The notes beneath the pieces are model-generated. The model searched no databases. It was given only the letters and a program-made list of their open reading frames with translations, and was not told the origin of the DNA. A DNA stretch of 34,608 bases from an uncultured Collinsella sp. (GTDB lineage Bacteria; Actinomycetota; Coriobacteriia; Coriobacteriales; Coriobacteriaceae), in contig CABSNL010000019.1 of the NCBI GenBank assembly GCA_902479095.1, positions 1-34,608 on the forward strand. Reading direction: 5' to 3'. Below, piece by piece: positions 22,587 to 30,758 of the stretch. Within the stretch, counting starts at the first letter, position 1. Each line of letters starts with the position of its first letter. Both the position numbers and the translations under genes were made by a program.

Positions 22587-24947
22587 GTGAAGCTCGATAC
22601 ACTCGAGATTGGAAAGGACGCCGTTGTCGCATCGGTGGCATCGGACGATCAGGCACTCCGACAGCATATTTTGGACATGGGTCTAACGCCGGGCACCGAA
22701 GTCACCATGATGAAGTACGCCCCCATGGGCGATCCGCTCGAGATCCGCCTGCGTGGCTACGAGTTGACACTGCGCAAGGACGATGCCGCTCGCATCGAGC
22801 TCGTGGGTATTCACGACACCGATACGGGTCCGCGCGCTAACGCCGCAATCGGCACGACGGAGCATCCGGCCCTGGGCGAGGGGACGTATTCGCCCCGTGC
22901 GGCAAAGACGGCCGTGCCCGAGGGCGCGCCGCTGCACTTTGCCCTCGCCGGCAACCAAAACTGCGGCAAGACCACGTTATTCAACCAGCTGACGGGCTCC
23001 AACCAGCACGTCGGTAACTTTCCCGGCGTGACGGTCGACCGCAAAGATGGCACCATCCGCAACCACCCCGAGGCAAGCGTTACCGACCTGCCTGGCATCT
23101 ATTCGCTGTCGCCGTACACGGGCGAAGAGATCGTGAGCCGTCAATTCATCCTTGACGAAAACCCCGACGCCATCATCGACATCATTGACGCCACCAACAT
23201 CGAGCGCAACCTGTACCTGACACTGCAGCTCATGGAGCTTGATCGTCCTATGGTCATCGCGCTCAACATGATGGACGAGGTGACCGCCAACGGCGGCGCC
23301 GTAGACGTCAACTTGCTCGAGAGCCTGTTGGGCGTGCCCGTTGTCCCCATTAGCGCTGCCCGCAACGAGGGCATCGGCGAGCTGGTGGACCACGCCCTGC
23401 ACGTGGCGCGGTTCCGCGAGCGCCCTGGTCGCCTGGACTTTTGCGCGCCCGACGGTCCGGACGGCGGTGCGCTGCATCGCTGCATCCACGGTATTGCTAA
23501 CCTGATCGAGGACCATGCCGTGACGGCGCACATCCCGGTGCGCTTTGCGGCGACCAAGCTGGTCGAGGGCGATGAGCTGGTAACCGAGGCGCTTCACCTG
23601 GATCGCAATGAGCTCGACGCTATCGAGCACATCATCACCCAGATGGAGGGCGAGGCCGGCACCGACCGCCTATCTGCACTGGCCGATATGCGTTTTAGCT
23701 TTATCGGCGACGTGTGCGGGCGTTGCGTCGTCAAGCCGCACGAGAGCCGCGAGCACGTGCGCTCCGTCAAGATTGACCGCATCCTGACAGGTCGTTACAC
23801 AGCCATTCCGGCGTTTCTGGTGATCATGGGCCTCGTCTTTTGGCTGACGTTTGGCGTGATCGGCGCGGCGTTGCAGGGACTCATGGAGGACGGTATCGCT
23901 GCCATCATCGCCTCGGCCGATGCGGGCCTCAAGGCGTTCGGTACCAACGACGTGGTGCGCTCGCTGGCTGTCGACGGCGTGCTTACGGGCGTGGGCAGTG
24001 TGCTGACCTTCCTGCCGATTATCGTCGTGCTCTTTTTGTTCCTCTCCATTCTGGAAGACTCCGGATACATGGCGCGCGTGGCCTTTGTCATGGATAAGGT
24101 GTTGCGTCGCTTTGGCCTGTCGGGCCGCAGTTTCGTGCCCATGCTCGTCGGTTTTGGCTGCACCGTGCCGGCTATCATGTCGACCCGTACGCTCCCATCC
24201 GAGCACGACCGCAAGATGACGGTCATGCTCACGCCGTTTATGAGCTGCTCAGCCAAGTTGCCGGTTTACGGCTTGCTGTGCGGGGCGTTTTTCCCACAGG
24301 CAACGGTTCCCGCCATGGTCTCGCTCTATCTGATCGGTATCGTGGTCGGCTGCATCGCGGCTTTGGTGCTCAACCGCACGGCATTTAAGGGCGACCCGGT
24401 GCCGTTTATCATGGAGCTTCCCAATTACCGCCTGCCGAGCGTCAAGACGACGGTGATGCTGGCATGGGATAAGGCCAAGGACTTCATCACCAAGGCCTTT
24501 ACCATTATCTTTGCCGCTACGGTGGTCATCTGGTTCCTGCAGACGTTCGATATCCGCTTTAACGTGGTCGCCGACCAGTCGCAGAGTCTGCTTGCCGGCC
24601 TGGGTAGCATCATCGCCCCGCTGCTGGCGCCGCTCGGCTTTGGCGACTGGCGCGCATCCACGGCGCTCGTCACCGGACTTATTGCCAAGGAGAGCGTCAT
24701 CTCGACTCTCACAGTGCTTTTGGGCGCGACCTCACCCGCGGCACTGTCGACCATGTTTTCGCCGTTTACCGCTTACGTGTTCCTGGTCTTTACGTTGCTG
24801 TACCCGCCCTGCGTGGCGGCCATCGGCGCCGTCAGGAGCGAGTTGGGCGCGCGCTATGCCGTTGCCGTGTTCGCGTTTCAAGTGACGGTCGCCTGGATCG
24901 TGGCGTTTGTCGTGCATTCGGCGGGCATATTGCTGGGGTTGGCTTAG
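22587..24947 (+). CDS. feoB: Ferrous iron transporter, FeoA-FeoB fusion
   Basis: This is a membrane Fe(II) importer, 786 residues. Residues 1-75 form a FeoA SH3-like domain (LRQHILDMGLTPGTEVTMMKYAPMGDP). The FeoB GTPase domain follows with G1 GNQNCGKT (122-129), G3 DLPG (167-170), G4 NMMD (227-230) and SAARNEGIGEL. The permease part (about 395-786) has the Gate motifs, including GFGCTVPAIMSTRTL and FMSCSAKLPVYGLL. Most genomes encode FeoA separately; the fusion is known in some lineages. The start is GTG at 22587 with GGGAGG 9 bp upstream. Regulation by a DtxR-type repressor is suggested by boxes in its leader. Confidence 0.96.
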   Translation: MKLDTLEIGKDAVVASVASDDQALRQHILDMGLTPGTEVTMMKYAPMGDPLEIRLRGYELTLRKDDAARIELVGIHDTDTGPRANAAIGTTEHPALGEGTYSPRAAKTAVPEGAPLHFALAGNQNCGKTTLFNQLTGSNQHVGNFPGVTVDRKDGTIRNHPEASVTDLPGIYSLSPYTGEEIVSRQFILDENPDAIIDIIDATNIERNLYLTLQLMELDRPMVIALNMMDEVTANGGAVDVNLLESLLGVPVVPISAARNEGIGELVDHALHVARFRERPGRLDFCAPDGPDGGALHRCIHGIANLIEDHAVTAHIPVRFAATKLVEGDELVTEALHLDRNELDAIEHIITQMEGEAGTDRLSALADMRFSFIGDVCGRCVVKPHESREHVRSVKIDRILTGRYTAIPAFLVIMGLVFWLTFGVIGAALQGLMEDGIAAIIASADAGLKAFGTNDVVRSLAVDGVLTGVGSVLTFLPIIVVLFLFLSILEDSGYMARVAFVMDKVLRRFGLSGRSFVPMLVGFGCTVPAIMSTRTLPSEHDRKMTVMLTPFMSCSAKLPVYGLLCGAFFPQATVPAMVSLYLIGIVVGCIAALVLNRTAFKGDPVPFIMELPNYRLPSVKTTVMLAWDKAKDFITKAFTIIFAATVVIWFLQTFDIRFNVVADQSQSLLAGLGSIIAPLLAPLGFGDWRASTALVTGLIAKESVISTLTVLLGATSPAALSTMFSPFTAYVFLVFTLLYPPCVAAIGAVRSELGARYAVAVFAFQVTVAWIVAFVVHSAGILLGLA

Positions 24948-24987
24948 CTATTTATTGACGGCGCAACCTCTGTGTATCGAATTGTTT

Positions 24988-25022
24988 CGGTCCCGTGTCC
25001 GTTACTGACGGATGTGGGACCG
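24988..25022 (+). terminator. Hairpin between feoB and the MFS gene
   Basis: A 15-bp arm (24988-25002) pairs with 25008-25022, fully if three G-U pairs are allowed, around a 5-nt loop. No T-run follows and the next gene's -10 lies 7 bp downstream, so it may terminate feoB or act as a control site. Confidence 0.55.
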
Positions 25023-25034
25023 TTGCTATATAAT
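25005..25034 (+). promoter_or_regulatory. Promoter of the MFS transporter gene
   Basis: A perfect -10, TATAAT (25029-25034), has CTGACG (25005-25010) as a moderate -35 with an 18-bp spacer. The -35 lies inside the hairpin stem, so fold or factor binding there could affect initiation. Confidence 0.6.
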
Positions 25035-25067
25035 CGCCTCCGCTCAAAATGATTGGAGATGTTATAT

Positions 25068-26264
25068 ATGAGTCAGGCAAGGCAAGACGGCATCACGCTC
25101 AGGCAGTGGCTCCCACTCGTCGGGCTCACCTGCTGTGCGTTCGTGTTCAACACGTCGGAGTTTATGCCCATCGGCCTTTTGACTGATATCGCCGCGTCGT
25201 TCTCGCTCACCGAGGCCCAGGCGGGCATCATGATCTCGGTCTATGCCTGGGGCGTCATGCTGCTGTCGTTGCCGCTCATGGTGTTTGCCTCGCGCTTCGA
25301 GTTCAAGCGGATGCTGCTGGGCGTGCTTGCCGTGTTCTCGCTCGGCCAGTTCCTGTCCGCCGTGGCGCCCACCTATCCCATCTTGGTCTGCGCGCGCCTG
25401 GTGGTCGCTTGCGCGCATGCCGTGTTCTGGTCGGTCGCTTCGATTATGGCCTCGCGCCTGGTCGACACGCGCCATGGGGCGCTCGCCATCAGCATGATCG
25501 CCACTGGCTCGTCCATCGCGCAGATCTTTGGCCTGCCCCTCGGTCGCGCCATAGGCTTGGCCGTGGGCTGGCGCATGACGTTTGCCGTGGTCGGGGGTCT
25601 CTCAGCCATCGCGGTCGTCTACCAGGCAGCGGTGTTCCCGGCCATGCCGGCGGGTGAGCGCTTTACTGTCAAACAGCTGCCCGAGCTGCTCAAGAACCCG
25701 CTCCTCATCGCGCTCTACGCAGTCACGGTCTTCATGGCGACCGGCTATTACGCAAGCTACAGCTATATCGAGCCCTTCCTGGCGCAGGTCGCGCACGTCG
25801 ATGCGGGCGCCATCACTATGACGCTGACGGCGTTTGGCTGCTCTGGTCTGCTCGGAAGCTGGCTGTTTGGCCGTCTGTTCGATGGACATCGCTTCCCGTT
25901 TTTGGCTATCACGCTCTCCGGCGTGCCGGTGGCCCTGCTGCTCATGGGCCCGGCCGCATCGTCGCTCGCTGCGGTTCTCGCTGTTTGCGCACTGTGGGGT
26001 TGCTGCGCCACGGCCTTTAACGTGGCGTTTCAGGCCGAGCTCATCAAGCACACGCCGGCGGACTCGTCGGCTGTCGCCATGTCGATCTTCTCGGGCCTGT
26101 TCAATCTGGGTATCGGTACGGGCACCGCGATCGGCGGCGCCGTGGTTTCGGGTCCCGGTATCGCCTGGATCGGCTGCGCAGGTGGCGCAATCGCCGCCGT
26201 GGGCGTCATCCTCGCCATCACGGTGTTATTCCCGGCCATACGCCGCGCAAAGCCTGTCGCCTAA
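25068..26264 (+). CDS. MFS transporter, sugar/drug efflux type
   Basis: This is a twelve-segment major facilitator, 398 residues, of the AraJ/SotB-like (COG2814) group. The N-terminal helix contains FNTSEFMPIGLLTDIAASF, characteristic of that group, and LVDTRHGALAISMIATGSSIAQIFGLPLGRAIG follows in the first half. The substrate could be sugars or small toxic compounds. I chose ATG 25068 (MSQARQ) with GGAG 9 bp upstream; the same frame is open from a TTG at 25053 and an ATG at 25059. It is monocistronic, with a promoter ahead and a perfect palindrome behind. Confidence 0.9.
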   Translation: MSQARQDGITLRQWLPLVGLTCCAFVFNTSEFMPIGLLTDIAASFSLTEAQAGIMISVYAWGVMLLSLPLMVFASRFEFKRMLLGVLAVFSLGQFLSAVAPTYPILVCARLVVACAHAVFWSVASIMASRLVDTRHGALAISMIATGSSIAQIFGLPLGRAIGLAVGWRMTFAVVGGLSAIAVVYQAAVFPAMPAGERFTVKQLPELLKNPLLIALYAVTVFMATGYYASYSYIEPFLAQVAHVDAGAITMTLTAFGCSGLLGSWLFGRLFDGHRFPFLAITLSGVPVALLLMGPAASSLAAVLAVCALWGCCATAFNVAFQAELIKHTPADSSAVAMSIFSGLFNLGIGTGTAIGGAVVSGPGIAWIGCAGGAIAAVGVILAITVLFPAIRRAKPVA

Positions 26265-26279
26265 TCACGTTTCCTCATC

Positions 26280-26346
26280 AGTTGCGGTGGAATAGTTCCT
26301 GTTTAAGGCCTCTGAAGGTCCAAGCAGGAACTATTCCACCGCAACT
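26280..26346. repeat. Perfect 22-bp inverted repeat between MFS and amylase genes
   Basis: The arms 26280-26301 and 26325-26346 are perfect complements (starting AGTTGCGGTGGAATAG) around a 23-bp loop. TTATTTTGG follows on the + strand, so it can act as a terminator. The perfect long arms look more like a dispersed palindrome than a simple terminator. Confidence 0.9.
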
Positions 26347-26417
26347 TATTTTGGGGAAGAGGATACAAGCTGGGCATACAATGGATGTCGTTGTGTTGAG
26401 CTTACCGGGAGGCTGTT

Positions 26418-27794
26418 ATGTGGGCATACGAGACGACGTTCTATCAGGTCTATCCGCTGGGCTTTTGCGGGGCTCCGCGCGAAAACGCCGCGCCCGTTGC
26501 CGAGGATGAGCTCGCCCAGGCTGCCAACGCCGCGCCCAACCCCGATGCTCCCATTATGAAAATCGCCCAGTGGGCCGACTACCTGCAGGAACTCGGCGTT
26601 GGCGCTGTGCTGATCAACCCGCCGCTCGAGTCTGATAGCCACGGCTACGATACACGCGGCCTGCGTCATATCGACCGTCGCTTGGGTGGGGATGCCGACT
26701 TTGCCGCCGTGTGCGACACACTGCATGCCCACGGCATCCGCGTGGTGCTCGACGCCGTCTTCAACCACGTCGGTCGCGGCTTTTGGGCCTTCCGCGATGT
26801 GCAGGAGCGTAAGTGGGACTCGCCCTACAAGGATTGGTTCCACATTAGCTTTGACGGCGACTCGTGCTACGGCGACGGCTTTTGGTACGAGGGCTGGGAA
26901 GGCCATTTTGAGCTTGTGAAGCTCAACCTGCAAAATCCCGCTGTGGTCGATTACCTGCTCGAGTCCGTGCGCCGCTGGGCCGAGGTCTTTGGCATCGACG
27001 GCCTGCGCTTGGACGTCGCCTATATGCTCGACCGCGACTTCATGCGCCGCCTACACTCCTTTACCCGTGAGCTCAAGCCTGACTTTGTGCTGATCGGCGA
27101 GACGCTCCACGGCGACTACAATCAGATCGTCAACGACGAGATGCTCGACTCCTGCACCAACTACGAGTGCTACAAGGGCCTGTACTCCAGCTTTAACTCG
27201 GTCAACATGTTCGAGATTGCCCATTCGCTGCATCGCCAGTTTGGCGGCGATCCGTGGTGCATCTACCGCGGTAAACACCTGCTGTCGTTTGTCGACAACC
27301 ACGATGTGCCGCGCCTGGCGAGCATCCTTACCGACAAATCGTGCCTGCGTCCCGCCTATGGCATGCTGTTTGGCATGCCGGGTATTCCGTGCGTCTACTA
27401 TGGCAGCGAGTGGGGAATTGCTGGCGAAAAGGGCGGCCCCGATGGTGACTGGGCGCTGCGCCCTGCGCTCGATGAGCCTGCGCCCAACGAGCTGACGGCT
27501 TTCATCAAGCAGCTCGCGCACCTGCGCTCGGCCGACGACGCGGCGTCCCGTGCTCTTAACTACGGTGCCTATCGCAACGTGGTGATCCAGAACAAGCAGC
27601 TGCTGTTCGAGCGCGCCTGCGACGACGCGACGGTGCTCGTGGCGGTGAACGCCGTGGGTGAGCCTTACACCTTTGGCGCCGGCGAGCTCAACGGGTCCTT
27701 TGTCGACCTGCTTGCCGACGATGCGCCCACGGTCGAGCTGACGGGTACCCTTGAGCTTGCACCCTACGAGGTGCGCTATCTGTTGAGAGCCTAG
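26418..27794 (+). CDS. Alpha-amylase family glycosidase (GH13)
   Basis: This cytoplasmic GH13 enzyme of 458 residues has no signal peptide. The conserved regions are DAVFNH (112-117), GLRLDV with nucleophile Asp199, GETLHG with acid/base Glu228 and FVDNHD with Asp296. The short C-terminal beta domain ends ELAPYEVRYLLRA. The pattern fits intracellular maltodextrin-type enzymes (cyclomaltodextrinase/neopullulanase-like) without the N-terminal extra domain. GGGAGG lies 5 bp before the ATG, and a TACAAT at about 26376 may be its -10. The next gene starts 3 bp after its stop. Confidence 0.92.
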   Translation: MWAYETTFYQVYPLGFCGAPRENAAPVAEDELAQAANAAPNPDAPIMKIAQWADYLQELGVGAVLINPPLESDSHGYDTRGLRHIDRRLGGDADFAAVCDTLHAHGIRVVLDAVFNHVGRGFWAFRDVQERKWDSPYKDWFHISFDGDSCYGDGFWYEGWEGHFELVKLNLQNPAVVDYLLESVRRWAEVFGIDGLRLDVAYMLDRDFMRRLHSFTRELKPDFVLIGETLHGDYNQIVNDEMLDSCTNYECYKGLYSSFNSVNMFEIAHSLHRQFGGDPWCIYRGKHLLSFVDNHDVPRLASILTDKSCLRPAYGMLFGMPGIPCVYYGSEWGIAGEKGGPDGDWALRPALDEPAPNELTAFIKQLAHLRSADDAASRALNYGAYRNVVIQNKQLLFERACDDATVLVAVNAVGEPYTFGAGELNGSFVDLLADDAPTVELTGTLELAPYEVRYLLRA

Positions 27795-27797
27795 CCC

Positions 27798-28361
27798 ATG
27801 GCCGTATCTGACGAGGGCTATCAACATATTGAGCATGGGTTTGAGCCCGTGTTTGACGAGCACTCGCGCGTTTTGGTGCTCGGGTCGTTTCCCTCGGTGC
27901 TTTCGCGCGCCAATGCCTTTTATTACGGCAACCCTCAGAATCGCTTTTGGCGCGTGATGGCCGCGTGTCTCGGTGTGCCCGTGCCGCCCAACGAGGGCGA
28001 CCCTTTGGCAGGCAGCGAGCCTGCGACGCTCGACGCCTCGATTGCCGCCAAGCGCTCCATGCTGCTGAACGGCGGCGTGGCCCTGTGGGATGTGATCGAG
28101 AGCTGCGACATTAAGGGCTCGAGCGACGCGAGCATTCGCAACGTTGTGCCGGTACATGTCGAGCGCATTGCCGGCGCAGCTCCCATTGAGCAGGTGATAT
28201 GCAACGGTGGTACAGCTGGTCGGCTCTACAAGCGCTATCTACAAGAACGCACCGGGCTGCCCGCCATCGTCCTGCCCTCGACAAGTCCCGCCAATGCGGC
28301 TTGGCGTCTGGAGCGCCTTGTCGAGCGCTGGCGCGATGCCGTTGATTGGGGCGCTCTGTAA
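27798..28361 (+). CDS. DNA-deoxyinosine (hypoxanthine) glycosylase, UDG superfamily
   Basis: The 187-residue protein resembles the hypoxanthine-DNA glycosylase family (UDG family 6), which removes deaminated adenine from DNA. The motifs are VLVLGSFPS (active-site strand), YYGNPQNRFWRVMAACLG, LWDVIESCDIKGSSDASIRN and the C-terminal PSTSPANAAW. The ATG follows the amylase stop by 3 bp, so it is co-transcribed with an unrelated metabolic gene. It ends 1 bp before the convergent stop of the next gene. Confidence 0.88.
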   Translation: MAVSDEGYQHIEHGFEPVFDEHSRVLVLGSFPSVLSRANAFYYGNPQNRFWRVMAACLGVPVPPNEGDPLAGSEPATLDASIAAKRSMLLNGGVALWDVIESCDIKGSSDASIRNVVPVHVERIAGAAPIEQVICNGGTAGRLYKRYLQERTGLPAIVLPSTSPANAAWRLERLVERWRDAVDWGAL

Positions 28362-28362
28362 T

Positions 28363-29022
28363 TTAGATATCTGATTGGGCGCGGGTGCCGAGGTGTTTCA
28401 TGATGGCATGCCAGATCGGTGCGGGCAGCGCGGGCTTGGCGCGCACCATGCCGTCGGCATCGACGCTTTCGGCATTGCCACCGCCAAGCAGCTGCGCATG
28501 CTCTATGGAGCAGCCCATGCGCACAGCGCCCACAAGCTTGTCCATGGCTTCCGAAAACGGTCGACGCAAGAGGCCCATGCGTGGGGAGCGGCGAAGCGCC
28601 GCTATGCCGCTGCCGGTGCAGACGATGACGCCTCCACGCCACGACAGTCCTCGACGCTCGCACGCTTCGTGCAGATGGCCAACGACCGCGTGCGCCTGCT
28701 CGGAACTCCTACAGTCGGCTTGAACAACCACATAGACGCGTGTTCCTGCGCCTTCAACACATTCGAGCGCCCGTTCAACGACGGCCATCGCCTCGTCATC
28801 GAGCACATCATCAACAGCGAGCACCATGCCATCGACTGCACCGGTGTCATTTGCCTTCAAGTTGACCGGGCGGGGGAGTGCGGTGCCGGAAAGCCGGGTA
28901 TAAGCCGCGATGGCATCCTGAAGATCCCAAAGCAAAAACTCGAGATCGGCGCTGTCGGGAATACTGACAAACGCGATGTTATGCAGTGTTTTTGGCACAT
29001 CGCCGCATGCGGTCGTCTCCAT
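28363..29022 (-). CDS. Protein of unknown function, possibly flavodoxin/NADPH-reductase-like fold
   Basis: I do not recognise this 219-residue protein with certainty. It is probably real: AAAGGAGGT lies 4 bp before the ATG, codon use fits the genome, and it fills the gap between its neighbours. Alternating strands and helices (NIAFVSIPDSADLEFLLWDL, then RVYVVVQAD, then GGVIVCTGSGIAALRRSPRMGLLRRPFSEAMDKL) suggest a Rossmann- or flavodoxin-like alpha/beta fold. The GGVIVCTGSGI segment resembles a loop seen in NAD(P)H-dependent FMN-reductase-like proteins. No signal peptide or transmembrane segment. It is convergent with the glycosylase gene and divergent from the aminotransferase gene, 93 bp apart. 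Confidence 0.72.
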   Translation of the reverse strand: METTACGDVPKTLHNIAFVSIPDSADLEFLLWDLQDAIAAYTRLSGTALPRPVNLKANDTGAVDGMVLAVDDVLDDEAMAVVERALECVEGAGTRVYVVVQADCRSSEQAHAVVGHLHEACERRGLSWRGGVIVCTGSGIAALRRSPRMGLLRRPFSEAMDKLVGAVRMGCSIEHAQLLGGGNAESVDADGMVRAKPALPAPIWHAIMKHLGTRAQSDI

Positions 29023-29115
29023 GCCACCTCCTTTCCGGTTGGTTTCCGTTTAGGTTACACCGTCCGGCGGCGCCTCGCCGCGCTATCCTAGTGCAACCCT
29101 TACGAAAGGAACGCC

Positions 29116-30252
29116 ATGCGCCTGCCCATGAATACCTCGCTTGCCACGCTCAAGCCCTCCGGCATCCGTCGGATTAATGCGCTCGCTGCCCAGCACCCAG
29201 GATGCATTGCGCTCGCGCTCGGCGAGCCCGATTTTCCCACGCCCGATGTGATTAGCGCCGAGGTGACCGCTTCGTTGGACCGCGGCGACACGCACTATCC
29301 GCCCAACAACGGTCGCCCTGCCCTGCGCGAGGCACTGTCTGCCTACATGGGAGACGCGGGCCTGGCGTTTTCGGCCGACGAGGTCATCCTGACCGACGGC
29401 GCGACCGAGGCCCTGTCGGCAGCATTCATGGCTATGCTCAACCCCGGCGACGAGGTCATTATCCCCACGCCGGCCTTTGGCCTGTACGAGAGCATCGTCG
29501 TGGCCAATCACGCCAAAGCGGTCTTTTTGGATACGGAGCCTGCGCAATTCCAGATCGATGAGGAGGCGCTTCGTGTCTGCGTGACGCCGGCGACTAAGGC
29601 CATCGTCATCTGCACGCCCAACAATCCTACGGGCTGCATTCTCAACGCGGCATCGCTCGACGCCGTGGCACATGTAGCGGAGCAGGCGGGCATCTACGTA
29701 GTCTGCGACGACGTATACAACCGACTCGTCTATGTGGACGGCTACGAGCGCTTCGCCCAGCGACACCCGGAGCTGCGCGAGCAGACGGTCGTCATCGAGA
29801 GCTTCTCTAAGCCCTGGGCCATGACCGGCTGGCGCCTGGGCTGGCTCGCAGCGGCAACCCCCGTCATCGCCGAGATTGCCAAGGCTCACCAATACTTAGT
29901 ATCGAGCGCCGTCTCCTTCGAAATGGACGCCGCAACGCGAGCCCTGACCGTCGACCCCACCCCCATGCTCGAAGTCTACCGAGCCCGCCGCAAACGCGTG
30001 CTGACCGCTCTCAACAACATGGGCCTCGACGTGGTAGAGCCTGCAGGAGCCTTCTACGCCTTCCCCAGCATCAAACAATACGGCCTAACGAGCGAAGGCT
30101 TCTGCATCAAAGCCATCAAAGAAGCAAACGTAGCCCTAGTCCCGGGCGACTGCTTCGGCACCGAAGGCCACATCCGCCTCAGCTACTGCGTTTCCGACCA
30201 AGATTTGGACGAAGGCCTAAATCGCCTGTCCGCCTTCATTTCAACCTTATAG
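29116..30252 (+). CDS. PLP-dependent aminotransferase, class I/II
   Basis: This fold-type I aminotransferase of 378 residues is of the aspartate/aromatic aminotransferase-like group. It shows LALGEPDFPTP, TPNNPTG (168-173), the cofactor-binding DDVY (198-201) and the Schiff-base lysine K232 in SFSKPWAMTGWRLGW. The C-terminal Arg is in HIRLSYC. The amino donor is not determinable. AAAGGA lies 5 bp before the ATG. Codon choice changes inside the gene: before about 29,890 Glu is almost always GAG, after it mostly GAA, with CTA, CGA and AAA also appearing, which suggests a recombinant 3' end. Confidence 0.93.
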   Translation: MRLPMNTSLATLKPSGIRRINALAAQHPGCIALALGEPDFPTPDVISAEVTASLDRGDTHYPPNNGRPALREALSAYMGDAGLAFSADEVILTDGATEALSAAFMAMLNPGDEVIIPTPAFGLYESIVVANHAKAVFLDTEPAQFQIDEEALRVCVTPATKAIVICTPNNPTGCILNAASLDAVAHVAEQAGIYVVCDDVYNRLVYVDGYERFAQRHPELREQTVVIESFSKPWAMTGWRLGWLAAATPVIAEIAKAHQYLVSSAVSFEMDAATRALTVDPTPMLEVYRARRKRVLTALNNMGLDVVEPAGAFYAFPSIKQYGLTSEGFCIKAIKEANVALVPGDCFGTEGHIRLSYCVSDQDLDEGLNRLSAFISTL

Positions 30253-30318
30253 CCCAACGGGGCGCAACACATCAGCCCACCGACCCAAGCATTATGAGTG
30301 GGGCGTGCCGGCCAACGT

Positions 30319-30510
30319 AAAACCGGGCTGCCCCATAGTTGACGCAGGCACGCGCCGCCGAAGGCCAGGCGCAAGGTTTTCGTAGATTCCGCACGAGCCG
30401 AAGAGCACTTAATGTGCTCTTCGTGCGAGCCAGGACTTGACCGAGCGAAAACCTTGCGCCTGGCCTTCGGCGGCGCGGCCGGATGGTGGAATTGTGTACA
30501 GCCCGGTTTT
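30319..30510. repeat. Nested palindrome of about 190 bp upstream of rplJ
   Basis: Three nested inverted repeats share one centre. The outer arms are AAAACCGGGCTG (30319-30330) with CAGCCCGGTTTT (30499-30510). The middle arms are perfect over 32 bp (30351-30382 with 30446-30477). The inner hairpin is GAAGAGCAC (30400-30408) with GTGCTCTTC (30414-30422), extended by GCAC/GTGC after a bulge. No open frame is convincing. The right outer arm overlaps the GGTTTTC block of the rplJ promoter. Confidence 0.92.
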
Positions 30511-30513
30511 CCG

Positions 30514-30542
30514 TTGACCGACGCCGGGGTCCCCGCCATAAT
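30514..30542 (+). promoter_or_regulatory. rplJL promoter
   Basis: The -35 is TTGACC (30514-30519) and the -10 is CATAAT (30537-30542), with a 17-bp spacer. GGTTTTCC lies directly upstream, like the blocks at the tRNA-Tyr and rpmG promoters. Confidence 0.7.
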
Positions 30543-30559
30543 ACTTTCGGTTCACGCAC

Positions 30560-30693
30560 GAATCCGCTGCCAGAGACAGCCGGTGCAAACGGGCATCGCC
30601 CGCGAGCTTAATGGGATATCCCGCCAGCCGAGGTGGTCGAGTAGATATGTCTTCTCGCCCCCGTCGCTCATGCAGCGCGGGGGCTTTCTTTTT
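30560..30693 (+). promoter_or_regulatory. L10-type ribosomal leader with attenuator
   Basis: The long rplJ leader contains AGACAGCCGGTG, a CGGGC-atc-GCCCG hairpin (30590-30602) and CCCGCCAGCCGAGGTGG, the pattern of the L10 leader bound by L10(L12)4. It ends in a terminator: GCCCCCG (30657-30663) with CGGGGGC (30678-30684), inner CGCT/AGCG, then TTTCTTTTT. Feedback attenuation by L10 is inferred from the family. Confidence 0.7.
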
Positions 30694-30758
30694 GGACATG
30701 CCCCCGTCACGTCCTTGTGGCGGACCGTGCCCGGAAAGAATTCGAGGAGGTGTAATTC

